From NCBI RefSeq assembly GCF_037975245.1, contig NC_092577.1, forward strand, positions 17,188,013-17,252,012: DNA of 64,000 nt, given 5' to 3'. Source of the stretch: Apostichopus japonicus. Taxonomy: Eukaryota > Echinodermata > Holothuroidea > Aspidochirotida > Stichopodidae. Position 1 is the first letter of the stretch. The number at the start of each line of letters is the position of its first letter. Under the pieces are notes generated by a model, which did not search any database, was not told the origin of the DNA, and saw only the letters and a list, made by a program, of their open reading frames with translations. Position numbers and translations under genes: made by a program. This document shows positions 1 to 12,486 of this stretch, one piece after another.

Positions 1-2809
1 GACGAGATAAAGTATCTCCTTCAAGTTTCTGCAAATTGGCAGGTTACCAACTTTAACAAAACTACAAATATCTGAAAAATGTTGAGATGGTAACGTGATT
101 CTAGAAATTGCCGTTTTGACCGTACAACCGACGGATCTCGTCAACGGATTAATTTTCTGTAATTTGAAGAGTGCCAAACTTTTTCAAAGAAAGTCGGGAA
201 ATTAAAAAGAAAATTACTCTTCAATGATTTGACGAATTGCACTATACTAATCTCGCGAACATAGCATTATATAATTGCGTTGAATTTTGGTTGCTCCATA
301 GTGGAATTCAGTGTTGTTGCTTGTTCATTTTTTTAATAATATTTACGAGTTGTAATTGTGCAACACGACACTTTAACGGTGGTCATAAGGGGACATGTCT
401 CACACATTATAGAATAACTCAACTTCTTGCCAAAACTCGTGGTTCTGTCGGGTACCGACGCTTTCTTGACATGTCTGTCAAAAAGCTTATACCTGTACCA
501 TTGGTTTAATTCTAGGTAGACTGGCCACTGTTTAGCCATGTAGTGCCCCCCCCCCCCACACACACACACAGAAACACTCATTTATAGGGAGTTTCATCCG
601 CCATTTCCGGTCACAATCTGTTTGTTAATTTGGTGTGGGCGCTAGGGCTGTTGCCACGGCAACTCAATTTTAAATTGGAATTAATGTAAACAACATAAAA
701 ACAGTACGACTCTTTCATACCGTTTTATATTTTCACAGCACAGCAGACTACCCCCAACCTCCGCATTAAATCTCATGTATAGGCTGGGTCATGTAATGTA
801 TGATTAGCCATGACCCATGATAATTGGTCATATAGGCCCAATAATCACGTGCAAATAAACAAAGGGTCAAGTTTTTAATGCTTTAGTATAGGTCAGGCCC
901 ATCTTTTAAGTGTTGCCGAGGCTGAAACTTCTAGAGTGTGGGACCTCCTTTATAGCTACTGGTTATCTGCTAACTTAGGTAGATCAAACATAGCTCCTGC
1001 GCCAGAATGCGATCTATTTTCGCGGTTATAAAACACTACCGTATTTTATTCTTAAATACGATCGTGCAAATGCCGAACCTGGCTTAAGAAATAGAAACAA
1101 AATTGACTTCTCGTTCAAAACGGTCTTTTAATGAGTCAACCATTCGGACAATTGAAAATACAAAAGATTACATTTTCTTAGCACAAAGTACGTCAGTACA
1201 AAACTGTAAACATGCAAAATAAAGCCTACATATAACGTTCGGACATTCGGTGAATTAAAGGCTGTTGACAAAAGGATCCAAACTAAATTAGAATAAATTA
1301 CTTCCAAATATTTCTTGTGCAAATAGTGTGAGCTATATCACACTAAAATTTGATAAAGATCTAAGCCTTAATAGCACGATTCTGTAGAGCTGTTACTGTT
1401 GAGTACTTGAGGCAAATTAAATTTTCCTTGACGGGGGGGGGGGGGGGGTAGTATAGCGATTACATGGGGGGAGTGCCTCTTCGACTTGCAAAATGTGTGC
1501 AAGCAAAAAGTCAAACAAAAGGTTTCATTCGACAATATTTCACACCTGCAACTTTCCATATTACACTACTTGTATAATATTTGGATCAGTATCAGATCTT
1601 TAGTTAATTCTAATTTATTCAGTTTCCGGAAACGGGGACCAAATATGCTACGTGTATCATCCCTTGCTCGTATAACTGATATGAATCCCACACGTTAGAT
1701 AAGTCACATATTCCCTTTAGTGCAAACACACGCCCTCACATATTCAACATTGAAGGTTTCCCGCGTAAATATTAACATAAATAATCACTCTCCTACACAA
1801 TGACCGGCTGGTCGAATCGTACGTACGTACAAGTATGATAAGTTGCTGTAATCATACACGTTTTACATGCACGTGTTTGATCTCGCAGCTTGCGAGGCAT
1901 GGACTATACATTGTATATATGACAAACATTCCACGTCTAACATACATTAACCGGCCGTTATAGCTATAACAAATTGATCAGCATCAAACAGGGATTTGCG
2001 GTTACGAGATTTTTCGGAGTACAAGGTTTTTATATAATAAATGCAAAACTAGTGGCAGCGGTCTCAAAAAAACAAAACTGCCAATGATTCGATATAATTT
2101 GTTGAAAATAAGGACCTTGCTCTGTATACTTATGTTGTTATACTATGTATAGCCTATAGGCTCAGATTTATTTACCAACCTAGTGTATGCTGTTGTATAT
2201 ACTGCACAGGCGGTAGGATGTTATAGCCTAGGCCTTGTCTGTTTTTTGTTGATTCCTCGAATTAAGTTATAACCTATACTGGAGTATAGCAGAAACTGAA
2301 ATGATAACGTCCTCATTGTGTTCCTCTTTATGAAGTCGGACAAGGCCTAGACGTAGGAGGTCAATTTTATTTTTTCAAACATTAAAAGGCTAGGGCCTAG
2401 GTCTATTCTTCGAACGGTATAACAATAAAGGTAAATAATTGAGCTTAGGCCCAGGGGTTGCTACAATTTTCGTCCCACTCCCAGTTTCAAACTGCCCCAA
2501 GCTAGGATCACCCCCCCCCCTCCTATATCGTATTCTTAAACATTACCAAAAAAGGCACCAAAAGTGGTTTTTACCATATTCGATACTATCCTAGACTAGG
2601 GCCTAGAGGCTAGTTCACAATCCCAAAGAAGAGAATGCCCAGGGACACTGGGATATTAATTTAACAATAACAGTTTAGGAAAGACAAAATCCCCACACCT
2701 GTCTTGAATACTCAATATAGTTCCCTCTGAGACTAAGAGGATATTTTAGGCCAGTTGAGCACAACTGCCCGTAGCTTAAGTCTCGAATTTTCAACATTTC
2801 TTCTTTGCT
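1..2809. other. Gene-free AT-rich flank with homopolymer and CA tracts
   Basis: No reading frame here looks like a protein; open frames are under 91 codons and lack recognisable motifs. A run of 12 C followed by CA dinucleotides lies at 546-571, a run of 16 G at 1433-1448, and a C run near 2511. The segment may contain the 5' end of the transposon that follows, but I could not identify a terminal inverted repeat by eye. Confidence 0.6.
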
Positions 2810-4879
2810 ATGGCTTATGTAAAACCAATATCGTATTGGAAAATAAGACGTAATGTACAATTTCAACTAAAGCACCACCCCTATCTCAAAATAGATAAGA
2901 GTAAAGTTCCTAAACAGATTCAAGAGCCCAGCAACTTAGACATTCCAGTCACAAATACTGCACTAAATTTTACTTCTAGCCCCACAGTATCACAAACAGG
3001 CCATGACAATGTTAGGCTTAGCACTAGGCCTTCTGAAAGCAAACACCTCTTCAACAATACATTAAACAATCCTGGAGTTACCCACAGGCCTAGTAGTAAT
3101 TCTGAAAGTGAATTTGAAGAGCTTTCACAATGTTCTAGTAGCCAGTCAGATGTTGATGAAATGAGCCTCTCTGATCAGTTGGGGGAATGGGCTACATCAA
3201 ACAACATATCACAAACAGCAGTATCTAGTTTGTTAAACATTTTAAAACCATACCACATAGATTTGCCAAAGGATCCAAGATCACTTCTAAAGCCCATTAA
3301 AGACATTTCTTTTGAAAACATAGCAGGGGGCAAGTACTATCACTTTGGCATTGCTAACTACATTAAATCAAAAATGCAGTTATCACAGCCATGTAAAGAA
3401 TCTATCTCAATTAAAATTAACATTGATGGTCTACCCCTGTTTCGCAGTTCAAATATGCAGTTCTGGCCAATTTTGGGGATCACTGATCAAATTTTTGACA
3501 GTACACCATTTCCAATTGGAATATTTTCTGGAATGTCGAAACCATCTCCAGTTAATGAATTCTTAAAACCATTAATTGACGAGGTTACAAGTCTCGAAGA
3601 ACATGGTATTGAGCATTGTGGGGCAAAATACCAATTTTCAATATCTGCTGTTATTTGTGATGCCCCGGCTCGTGCCTTAATAAAGCGTGTAAAAGGGCAC
3701 TCCTCCTACAAAGGCTGTGATCGGTGCATACAAACTGGAACTTGGATGGGAAAAATGGTGTACAAAGAAAGTGCAGATAGTTTAAGAACTGACGAAAGTT
3801 TCCAACAAATGCTTGACGAAGATCACCACCTTGAACAATCTCCATTTTCATCTACTTCTATAGGATTAGTTTCCCAATTTCCATTAGATTATATGCATCT
3901 GGTGTGTCTGGGTGTTACTCGTAAACTGCTGGGTTTGTGGATGAAAGGTCCGCTCAAAACTAGAATGCCAACCAGAGTGATCAATGCAATTTCTGAGAAG
4001 ATGATTTCACTTAGAGAGTTCATGCCAAGAGAGTTTTCAAGAAAACCTAGATCACTCCGAGAAGTTGATAGATGGAAGGCTACGGAGTTCCGTCAATTCT
4101 TAGTCTACACTGGTCCATTAGTCCTTTCTAGCCAAATACCAGTGAACCTTTACCACAACTTCATGCTGCTTTCCGTTGCAGTTCAAATTCTGTTGTCACC
4201 AAGGCTTTGTAACCAATCATCATTGATTGATTATTCTGAAGAATTATTAAAACTGTTTGTTGCACATTTCTCCAAATTGTATGGCAAGGAAATGGTAGTG
4301 TACAATGTACATTGTTTGCTTCATCTTGCTGATGATGCACGTAAATATGGTCCACTAGATAATGTTTCTGCATTTCCATTTGAAAGTTATTTGGGCACAT
4401 TGAAGAAAATGGTGAAAAAGCCATCACTGCCACTGCGGCAAGTAGTTGGGCATCTGTTGAGAAAGGGGGAAATTCAGAAAAGCATGAAGAACAATGAGTG
4501 CACTATCCTCAAACAAGAACATTCAAATGGGCCAGTGCCAGAAGGACATTTAGCTATGTCACAGTATGCCTACTTTTATCACAAAGATTTGAATGTCCAT
4601 ATAACTCTTTGCACTGGGGACAATTGTGTTCAAATAGGGAATGATGTGTGCCTAGTGCAAAACTTTTTTGTTACCAATGATGATTTGTATGTGGTTTATC
4701 GATCATTCACTCACAAGGAAAATTATTTTAGCTATCCTTGTGAATCAAAGTGTATAGGAATTTTACAAGTTGACAGTATAAGTGAAAATCTACAGGTATC
4801 ACATTCGAGGGAAATTTTCAAAAAATATGTACTTTTACCGCATAGAAATTGGTTCATTGCAATGCCTATCCTTCATTAA
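2810..4879 (+). CDS. tnp2/CACTA-type (CMC superfamily) transposase, intact single-exon ORF
   Basis: A 689-residue uninterrupted ORF resembling metazoan EnSpm/CACTA-like transposases of the tnp2 family, which cut and paste DNA with an RNase H-fold DDE nuclease. The first ~170 residues are low complexity, rich in Ser, Asn and Thr. The conserved core follows: IDGLPLF with Asp206, CDAPARA with Asp284 followed by the Cys-rich GCDRC stretch, the family hallmark DYMHLVCLG with Asp360, and FPFESYLG with Glu525 after HCLLHLADD. Asp206, Asp284 and Glu525 are my candidates for the DDE triad, by analogy and not proven. The start at 2810 is the first in-frame ATG; an upstream exon cannot be excluded because the N-terminus is variable in this family. 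No stop or frameshift breaks it, unlike every other element ORF in the window, so it may be young or active. A spliced DUF4806-type gene begins 143 bp downstream on the same strand. Alternative: a domesticated host gene. Confidence 0.8.
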   Translation: MAYVKPISYWKIRRNVQFQLKHHPYLKIDKSKVPKQIQEPSNLDIPVTNTALNFTSSPTVSQTGHDNVRLSTRPSESKHLFNNTLNNPGVTHRPSSNSESEFEELSQCSSSQSDVDEMSLSDQLGEWATSNNISQTAVSSLLNILKPYHIDLPKDPRSLLKPIKDISFENIAGGKYYHFGIANYIKSKMQLSQPCKESISIKINIDGLPLFRSSNMQFWPILGITDQIFDSTPFPIGIFSGMSKPSPVNEFLKPLIDEVTSLEEHGIEHCGAKYQFSISAVICDAPARALIKRVKGHSSYKGCDRCIQTGTWMGKMVYKESADSLRTDESFQQMLDEDHHLEQSPFSSTSIGLVSQFPLDYMHLVCLGVTRKLLGLWMKGPLKTRMPTRVINAISEKMISLREFMPREFSRKPRSLREVDRWKATEFRQFLVYTGPLVLSSQIPVNLYHNFMLLSVAVQILLSPRLCNQSSLIDYSEELLKLFVAHFSKLYGKEMVVYNVHCLLHLADDARKYGPLDNVSAFPFESYLGTLKKMVKKPSLPLRQVVGHLLRKGEIQKSMKNNECTILKQEHSNGPVPEGHLAMSQYAYFYHKDLNVHITLCTGDNCVQIGNDVCLVQNFFVTNDDLYVVYRSFTHKENYFSYPCESKCIGILQVDSISENLQVSHSREIFKKYVLLPHRNWFIAMPILH

Positions 4880-5022
4880 AGAGCAAGTTTATATTAAGGA
4901 GACTTGAGGCCAGTTACTGTTAGTTTAAGTTTAATGTTAAATACATTTTAACACTTCATTTACTTACATATATGATCATCACTTTAACATAAATTAGAAA
5001 AATTATATTACTCAATCTTAGC

Positions 5023-8000
5023 ATGGACCCATTGTATCACATTGTGGAGTTTACGGACTCTAAGGAGATAGCCATCATCAATGAGAAATGGATGGTTTCT
5101 GAGGGTACTTGTTTGTGGCCCCCCTTCAAATCTTCAGCAAGTTTGGCAAAGGCTCTGAAGACTACCACAGAGCCCGAGACAAGTTGGAAGGCTTTTAAAA
5201 TAAGAAAACTATATGCAACAAGTGAGTAAAAATTATGTTAAATATAATTGAAGGGTGTGTCTTCATACTCTCTATTTGCCCCCATTTCTAAGTACTGGTT
5301 TTAATACTTGTTGCTAATATGCTACACAGCCCAGCCCAGAAGTTTGAGATGAAATGTTGGAGAACAGTAATAAATTAATGCAGTAACTACCATTGAACGC
5401 ACTGTTTCACCACGATGGGCTATGAACTCACAAGTGCTCTGTCCAGTGGTTACCTAATCTATAAGGACCCCCTCCCCCTCACCCTGTCTCATGCCCTTTG
5501 TTTATCCTTCTCATTTTGGCTGGGTTATCCAACTGTTTCCTGATATTTTTCAATTTACCAAGGAATAAAATAAAAATGTAACTTCACAAATTCAAAGTAA
5601 AGGTATTCAAATACATGGGGCATATTTTATATTATTCCATACAGATTCATATGACAAGGCAGTTTCCAAACTAAGGCAGGCTGAAGATGAGTCAGACCTG
5701 CAGACAGGAGATGAGGAAGTAACCATAGGAAGAAAACAAAAGTAAGTCCCAACACAGCAAAAAGACTGATAGAGTCACACATGTATACAAAGCAGTGAAG
5801 CACCAAAGTATAATTATCACCAAGTTTCTCTTTTCAACTGGGGTGGGAGGGTGATTTGTTAGCGTAAAAGTGGTCAAAGTAAGATAGATTTTAGGTTATC
5901 ATTATTGTATTATGGTAATTTAATTTTTATTTTATTTTTTTATTTTATTGCAGACCTAATCAATGTTATATGGTTGAAAGCTCGAGTGATGAGGAGTTTC
6001 CTGCCTCACCAAAGCGACCCAGACCACCATCATTTCCATCAACTTCAACACCTGTAACTCCGCTTGCTCTATCTCCTGCCCCACCGCGCTCTCCAACTTG
6101 AACCCCACCTTGCTTCCTCAACCAAACTTTGGACAATAGTGCAGCCTCTTCTTTCCATTGCCCTGGTAATTTTCTTTTAACTCTTTTCAATTATTTGCAA
6201 GCATTGTACATTAGCTCTATTGATTTACAGAATTTTCAGCTTCATTAAATTAAAGCAATTGACACATGTTTGAATTGTTTCAATTAAAACCAGAATGCAA
6301 AATGCATTGAGGTTTCGATGACTTCAATGCACTAGACTTCTGCTTGTTAGTATATAACCAGAACTAGCTGTTACAATAACACTATGGCATGCTAACACAG
6401 GTCAGTCTGTACGTGGTTATACACACCTCCATCAAAAACAGTAGGGTTCTTGTACTCAATGTTATGAATCCGCACACCAAGTATTACAAACCAAACCAAA
6501 TCGCTAATAACTTTGCACATTAAGGTTGCAGAGGAGTCCACTTATGGACAATTTAGATTGGAATATGCCCACGAAACTTGAAAGAATCAACTTGAAAGAA
6601 GCTAACACAGGTCACTGGAGGTCAACCTGAGGTCAAAGGTCACCCAAATGCAGGTCGACTATTGTATTACAATAGCGTAACTCCCAACCTTGATGGACAT
6701 TTGGTTCTCAAGTTATTGCAAAAATACTAGTTTTTGACCCCTGATTGACCTTTGTTGACATTGGATCACATGACTGTTATGTTTTGAAACAATCCCTTAC
6801 CCCATTCACAACTAGTCCCAAAATATCAACCTTGTTGGAACCTGTCAATGGTAGTTTCACAAGTTGAGAAAAACTAGGCCAACATTACAGCCAACTCCAT
6901 GAAGTGAAAACAAATCTCAAGTTCACAGGTGCTTGACCTAGTTTCTCCTTGGCAGCTGGCCAAGAAATGTTTTGAAATTCGTGGTACCTGTGCAACTTAC
7001 ATCCAACCAGAACTACCAATGATCTACAAATATTTTCTAGAGAAGGCATGCTTCGCCATTCAAATGCACTATTCCATCAAAATCACATCAACTTTTTAGC
7101 AAAATATCCATACGGATGAGTGACAAGTGTTGCAGTAGCTCTAGCACTTTTATATATCTATGGTCTGCAAGCAAGCCTTGGAAGACACTGGTTTTACACA
7201 CACACACACATGTATGTAGCTATGTACATAGTAATTCAGGACTTCTAGCGACACACTTAAGTCAATGGGGATATTGTCGCGAGTTCGGATTCAAATCTAC
7301 GGATGCCCGTAAGATCATTTTCAATTGTCAATAGGCTCTCCTATTCTTATGAGGCGAATCGCCCATGTCATCTACTTATAGGCTGGACGATGGGAGATAC
7401 CTATATTATGAAAAGGTTTTTACAAGTTGACCCCTGGTGACCCTAAATGACCTTCGACATCCACCAAAAACGATAGGCTTTTTGTACTTAATGTGGTCAA
7501 CCTAGATACCAAATATGAAATCAATCCAAGCTTTGCTTCTTGAGATATCATGTTTACAAGCTTCTCACTATTTGACCCCTGGTGACCTTAAATGACCTCT
7601 GACCTACACCAAAAACAATAGGCTTCTTGTACTCAATAAGGTACTCCTATGTACCAAATATGAGAACTGTCCAAGCTTCCCTTCTTGAGATATCGTGTTT
7701 ACAAGCTGGGCGTCACAAACGCACACACACACACACACGCATGATTGCAAATGTTACGATTATCATCGAAACCAAAAATGCTAAGGTATGAAGACAAAGT
7801 AATATTTGTTACTATTTAATATTATTTATTTATATTCTTGTGAATTGTTATTTATTATTAAATTGATGCTAAATATGCAACAACAAAAAATGAAAGACCT
7901 AATGTACAGTATAATTTTTAAGGGAACACAGTTTTACTATGACACATGGAGTTTATAGGAATGTAACTAAGTTTATTTTGTTGTTGTCAACTTTTATTAG

Positions 8001-9684
8001 ATTTTGAAAAAAAGGGTAATCTCGATGCTGACGGAGATTAAGGCGGAGGTTCAGCACAACAAGTTGCTGCTAAAAACACTGACTGAGGCAAACGTCCTAC
8101 CAGAGAGTGAAGAAGACGATTGGCTAAATGAATTTCCTCTAAAGTCCCTTGAAGGTATAACTTCTTTGGAGGAAAAACTTAAAAATGACACAGGATCAAG
8201 GAAAAAACTGGTAAGAAATGTTTTTTGTGTGTTTTTGATTGCACGTTTTTAAAGAAACCAGTAGTGTAAGCGTTCTATGATTGAGTTTTTGACTAATTTT
8301 AACTTGCTGTAATTTCGTGCTCCATCAATTTGTAATATAAAGTTAATGAAAACCTTTTCACAGCCATATTAAATAGACATATGATGCTATGTGGTCTATA
8401 AGTCTCATATTTCAACCCAAGTTATAAGTGTAGATGGCACAGTTTAAAATTTGCTCTATGAGCCTTATAATTGCATATTGCTTTAAAAATTGCACTACTT
8501 TTTTTTCAACTGGGAGTGGTAGGAGTCTTACAGTTTTAAACAATCTTGCCAAACTCTTAGATACTTATGCACCCAGTGACCCCACTCCTGTCATACGTGG
8601 TATGTCATAAGTCATACCTCTATCTGAGATATATTTGCATTATTTTTGTGAAAAAATTGTATCTCTGTTAACTACATACATTTTGAAATATATTACTTTT
8701 TAATTATACTTCTTGTAGTAATGTTTACCAAATACATATTTTTAGAAAATAAATTAATTACAACTAATGTAATACTAATAGTAGTGTGGTGGTAAATAAC
8801 AAGTAAACAATTCATAACTTATTACAACTGGATAACATAAACTTTGTTCCTTAATAAATTTCATTTTTTTTTCGCAATCACCTCCTTATATAGGTCCAGA
8901 AGCTGTCTATGATAGGTGGGACCAACTTGGATAGTAGTGTGAGAAGGATTTTATCATTCCTAATGAGCAGTGCCTTGGCCACAAAATTCAACTGGTTAGG
9001 CAGGGGGAGTGCCGAAAAGAAAGCCTTTTCTACCCTTCTTCTGAAAGATTTGATTTTTAGTAAGTATACAAATGCCTATAATAAAAAAAATAAAATCGTC
9101 CCAGTTGTTCAAATGGTATATATACTGTGACAAACTAACAGTGCTTCAATGATGCATCATGTTACATGTAGAAAAGCTTCACACTGAACTACACACAAAC
9201 ATTATGCATTGTATACATCTTTCCCAAAAGGCCAAGGCCCATATTTTAACCATCAAGCAACTTTGTGTAGATTTAATGGTTTTGTCAGACTGCAATGTGT
9301 GACTGTAATTCATATAAGATAATGTACTCATCTTTGCAAAGCGCTGAGCAGAGCAGTAAAATTGGACCAAGTTGATAAGTATCATCAATGCCCTCCAATC
9401 ATTTGGGATGAGACTTGCCTGAAATAAACAACATAATATCAATTAAGCCATGCGGTCAGTCATTAGATTACATTTTCTCTTGGTTTATTCATGTGATTAT
9501 ACTTATAATTGCTCTTCGTTTTTTCCTATTGTCCCTAGGGGCCATCTCAAGAAACCCTTTGACAAAAACAGCAACCCAGTCACAGGTGGAAGCAGTCATT
9601 AAATTATGGCCAAAACATGCTGCAGACCGGACTGGTGCCCGCAAGGACAGGCAGGCACAACAGCCAGATTGTCAGCTTGATTAA
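5023..9684 (+). CDS. DUF4806-type protein, six exons joined in phase
   Basis: Six exons with consensus GT/AG junctions: 5023-5221, 5645-5741, 5954-6053, 8001-8210, 8894-9059 and 9539-9684. They splice in phase to 306 codons including the stop (305 residues). The N-terminal exon (YHIVEFTDSKEIAIINEKWM, then a tryptophan in LWPPF) resembles the start of many invertebrate DUF4806 proteins. Exons 2-3 give an acidic, proline-rich linker with SSSDEEF. Exon 4 encodes a lysine/leucine-rich probable coiled coil. Exons 5-6 match the DUF4806 signature: hydrophobic helices around FNWLGRGSAEKKAFSTL, then a basic tail containing AADRTGARK. The exon 3 donor at 6054 is chosen because the frame otherwise reaches a TGA near 6096-6098; a longer alternative donor near 6165 would include that stop. 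The molecular function of the family is unknown to me. Its position behind a tnp2 transposase suggests an accessory transposon protein, which is inference. Confidence 0.72.
6590..7739. repeat. Dispersed GGTCA-rich repeat, 145-bp duplication and CA tracts inside an intron
   Basis: The intron holds two stretches of a repeat family seen again at 22.6-23.3 kb and 32.6-34.3 kb. One (about 6590-6900) is full of AGGTCA/TGACCT hexamers and shares the phrases 'gatcacatgac' and 'cccaaaatatcaacc'. The other is a direct duplication with period 145 (the phrase ttgacccctggtga at 7427 and 7572). CA microsatellites sit at about 7195-7210 and 7721-7739. Confidence 0.6.
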
Positions 9685-12486
9685 AGTCAAATACTTTAAA
9701 TTCAACATAAGCCTAGATCATCTTTCCATTATCAATATCAAGACTGCTTTCCCATTGTTTAACTTTAGTGTGACACTTTTGAACTGTCATTAAACTGTTC
9801 CTTTCACTTAACATGCCTTGTAAATATTAATGGCTATATTATAGTCTTCTAACACATTTTGAAGACTATAGCAGTAAAAGTAATCAGTAAAAAAATCTTG
9901 CAGGGTCTACATCCTTGCATCAAATGCAATTCCATTCTCCTAGTGAAAGATATTTTATTACAATTCAAAGTAGTCCTTAGCCTCATATCAGCCCAAAGTG
10001 CCTGCATGACATATAAACTACATGCTGGAGCCTGGTGGTATTCTGTTTGCTTCCTGGTTCCTCCAGTGCCTTTCCCAGAGGATGGTGCTACTTTTTTTCT
10101 TACAAATTAAGAGTGCTTAAATACAAAATGGTGAGTTATTATATAAGATTGGTAGTGACCAGAAGCCATTCTGGCAATTTTCTTATCCCACCATACTTTT
10201 GGTGACTATTATCAAGTTACCACCCCCAGTTTAAAAGTAGTCTGCATAGGCCCCAAATTATAGCACTTTATAATTGCTAGACATTTTCAAAAAGTATTTT
10301 CCTGGAGGTCGTTATTCTCCAAATTGTTCTCGGACATTTTCTTAATGAACACCCAAGACGAAAGAATTTCTCAGTGGGGTAAATTTCTTCGAAGGCGGTA
10401 ATAAAAACAATTTAAGAATTATGACCAAAGGTGACCATATTTAAATTTCTGGCATAATTCGCGGAAATACTGCATACCTTTAAAATTAGCACTGCTACAT
10501 GCTGGTCGATACGCAGACCGACTTTACAACAACAAAAAATTCTTACAAAGGAAATCCCGGCCTGAACTTTAATCTAAGTTAGAGGGTGTTGGGATTCAGG
10601 CATTAGCCAAATATGCTACAAATAAAAATAGTATATACAAATATTGTACTGCAACTATATACCAACTGCTATTGAAAACATCGGTTGATACTTGATAGGT
10701 CCACGGCATATGCCCTTCCCGTACCGACTGTAGTGTTATCCAGGGCATGATCAATTCGGTATCTTATTTCTACTCTGCAGTAATTGACTAAGCAACTGAG
10801 AACGAGTAACATGATAATTAAACAACTGATGGGATAAATATGTACTTACCTATCAACTCTATCGATACTGCTCATTCCGTGTTTTTGGTAGCACGATATC
10901 TGTATTATTGCGTTTATTCTCGTATTAATTGGAAAAAAAATTATTAGGCTGGAATGGCGATCCGTAACAAGTGTTATGAGGCGGTTTACTGCTACGAGTG
11001 TGACGACGCCTTGTGAGCTCGGTATAACTGGTATCTCGATTTCTCGCCCTTGCTCAAGTAAATGAGTCAAATATTCCGTTGATTATAAGATTACCTCTCT
11101 CGTCTCTAAATTAAAGTCCAATTAGCGTTGTTAAGTTACTTCAAGATACTGATAAGAAACCATGTTTACTTAAATAGCCGGTACGTCCGCAAACAACGAT
11201 CACTAGCTAAGAGCGATTGTTTCGACTAACTTTTCCCTACTGACATGCCTCTGAAATAACAACTCTTGGGCTCACTCATGTTCGGGCATCTGGTCACTCA
11301 TTGGTTCAATGTTACCTAATTCATCAAATCTGTCATTGAAAGGACCAACCAAGAGTGAGAAAGAAACGTCACGTGCTGTTTATCTTTTTATTGTTTTTTT
11401 TCTGAATTGACTAGACGTCTGAAATAGCGGGTCAAGCAATTTCTTATGTTTTTCTTTTTAAGGGATTGTGGGAACCAAGGGAATGTCAAAAGTGCAACGA
11501 GGTTAATGACCTTACATCTTGTAGATAGACAGAATGTGGTATATGCACAAAGGCACCGACATTTCCAATCTACGTGTGTCTAGTAACGACTCCAGAACTG
11601 ATGTAAAAATATTTATATTTCGAAATTTCAGTTGTATTACAGACTAGGCAATCACTACTTGTTTTGGATTGCTGTTATGGGAAAATGCTCGTGGCTTTCA
11701 ATATTTATTTTTTACATTGTTTTATTTTGTTGGTAATTTTCCTTTTTGTACTTCTCGAGTGTTTTCGGGATTTTCCCTACCTCTAGTGTAGTGAATGCGA
11801 GAAGGCATATTTTGATGGGAGATTAGTACCGTGACCTAGCGGTGTCAAACCTATTCTACTTGTAAAATGCGATACCAATAGGACTGCATGGACTATTTTC
11901 TTTACATTTGTGTAATGAACCGTAGGCGGTTGCAGTGATATTACGGTAAATCGTTACCGCCATAAGGGCGACAGAAATTGTTTTTTTCTTTCTTTCGATT
12001 GCGACAGCTTTTCTCCATAAAACCCACCTGGTCAGAGTGTATTTAGGTTAAGAAACGTTGGAATCTAATTCGGAAGTTTGTTTTCTGAAATTCATGAGGA
12101 AACTATGAATGGGACTTTAACATATGGCATTTCATCGGCGGTGGGGTGTAACTCGTACGACAATGTACATGTAGAGCGCTCCTTTTTACCACAACGGTTT
12201 ATGTTGACAAGTTTGGAACAACAGTCAACAACTTCCATTGCCTTTTAATAAACATGCAGCTGTAGTAACATATAGTCTGTGCTATGTAGCGCATTTTACC
12301 TCTATTAACTTTATAGTAGACTTTTCTTGTGACTTTATCATATTATTGTAATCAAATATAAAAGGGCCGTTTTCTTTTAAAACGAAATATTTCAATCAAC
12401 TCATGTTTTTCATTTTTCGATTTAAAACAAACTTACCATACATTGTTAGTAAACTATAAACCAAGCCAGAGTCAATCCGACGTTAA
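9685..12486. other. Non-coding interval, no recognisable gene
   Basis: Open frames (largest about 83 codons) show no motif, and base composition is AT-rich and even. The 3' end of the upstream transposon should lie somewhere here, but I could not place it. Confidence 0.5.

Larger units (their letters stand above)
2810..9684 (+). mobile_element. Putative two-gene CACTA-like DNA transposon (minimal extent)
   Basis: The tnp2-type transposase and the spliced DUF4806-type gene are co-oriented, closely spaced and both apparently intact, which suggests one element. The limits given are only the coding span; termini (expected to begin CACT-like with a 3-bp target duplication, as known for CACTA elements) were not found by eye. 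The long third intron (6054-8000) contains dispersed and CA repeats. Confidence 0.5.

Noticed and set aside
6054-6171. Longer version of DUF4806-type exon 3
   Set aside because: It would include an in-frame TGA near 6096-6098; the donor at 6054 joins in phase without it.
10846-11070. 74-codon minus-strand ORF
   Set aside because: No domain, no splice context and no neighbouring exons; length is within chance expectation.
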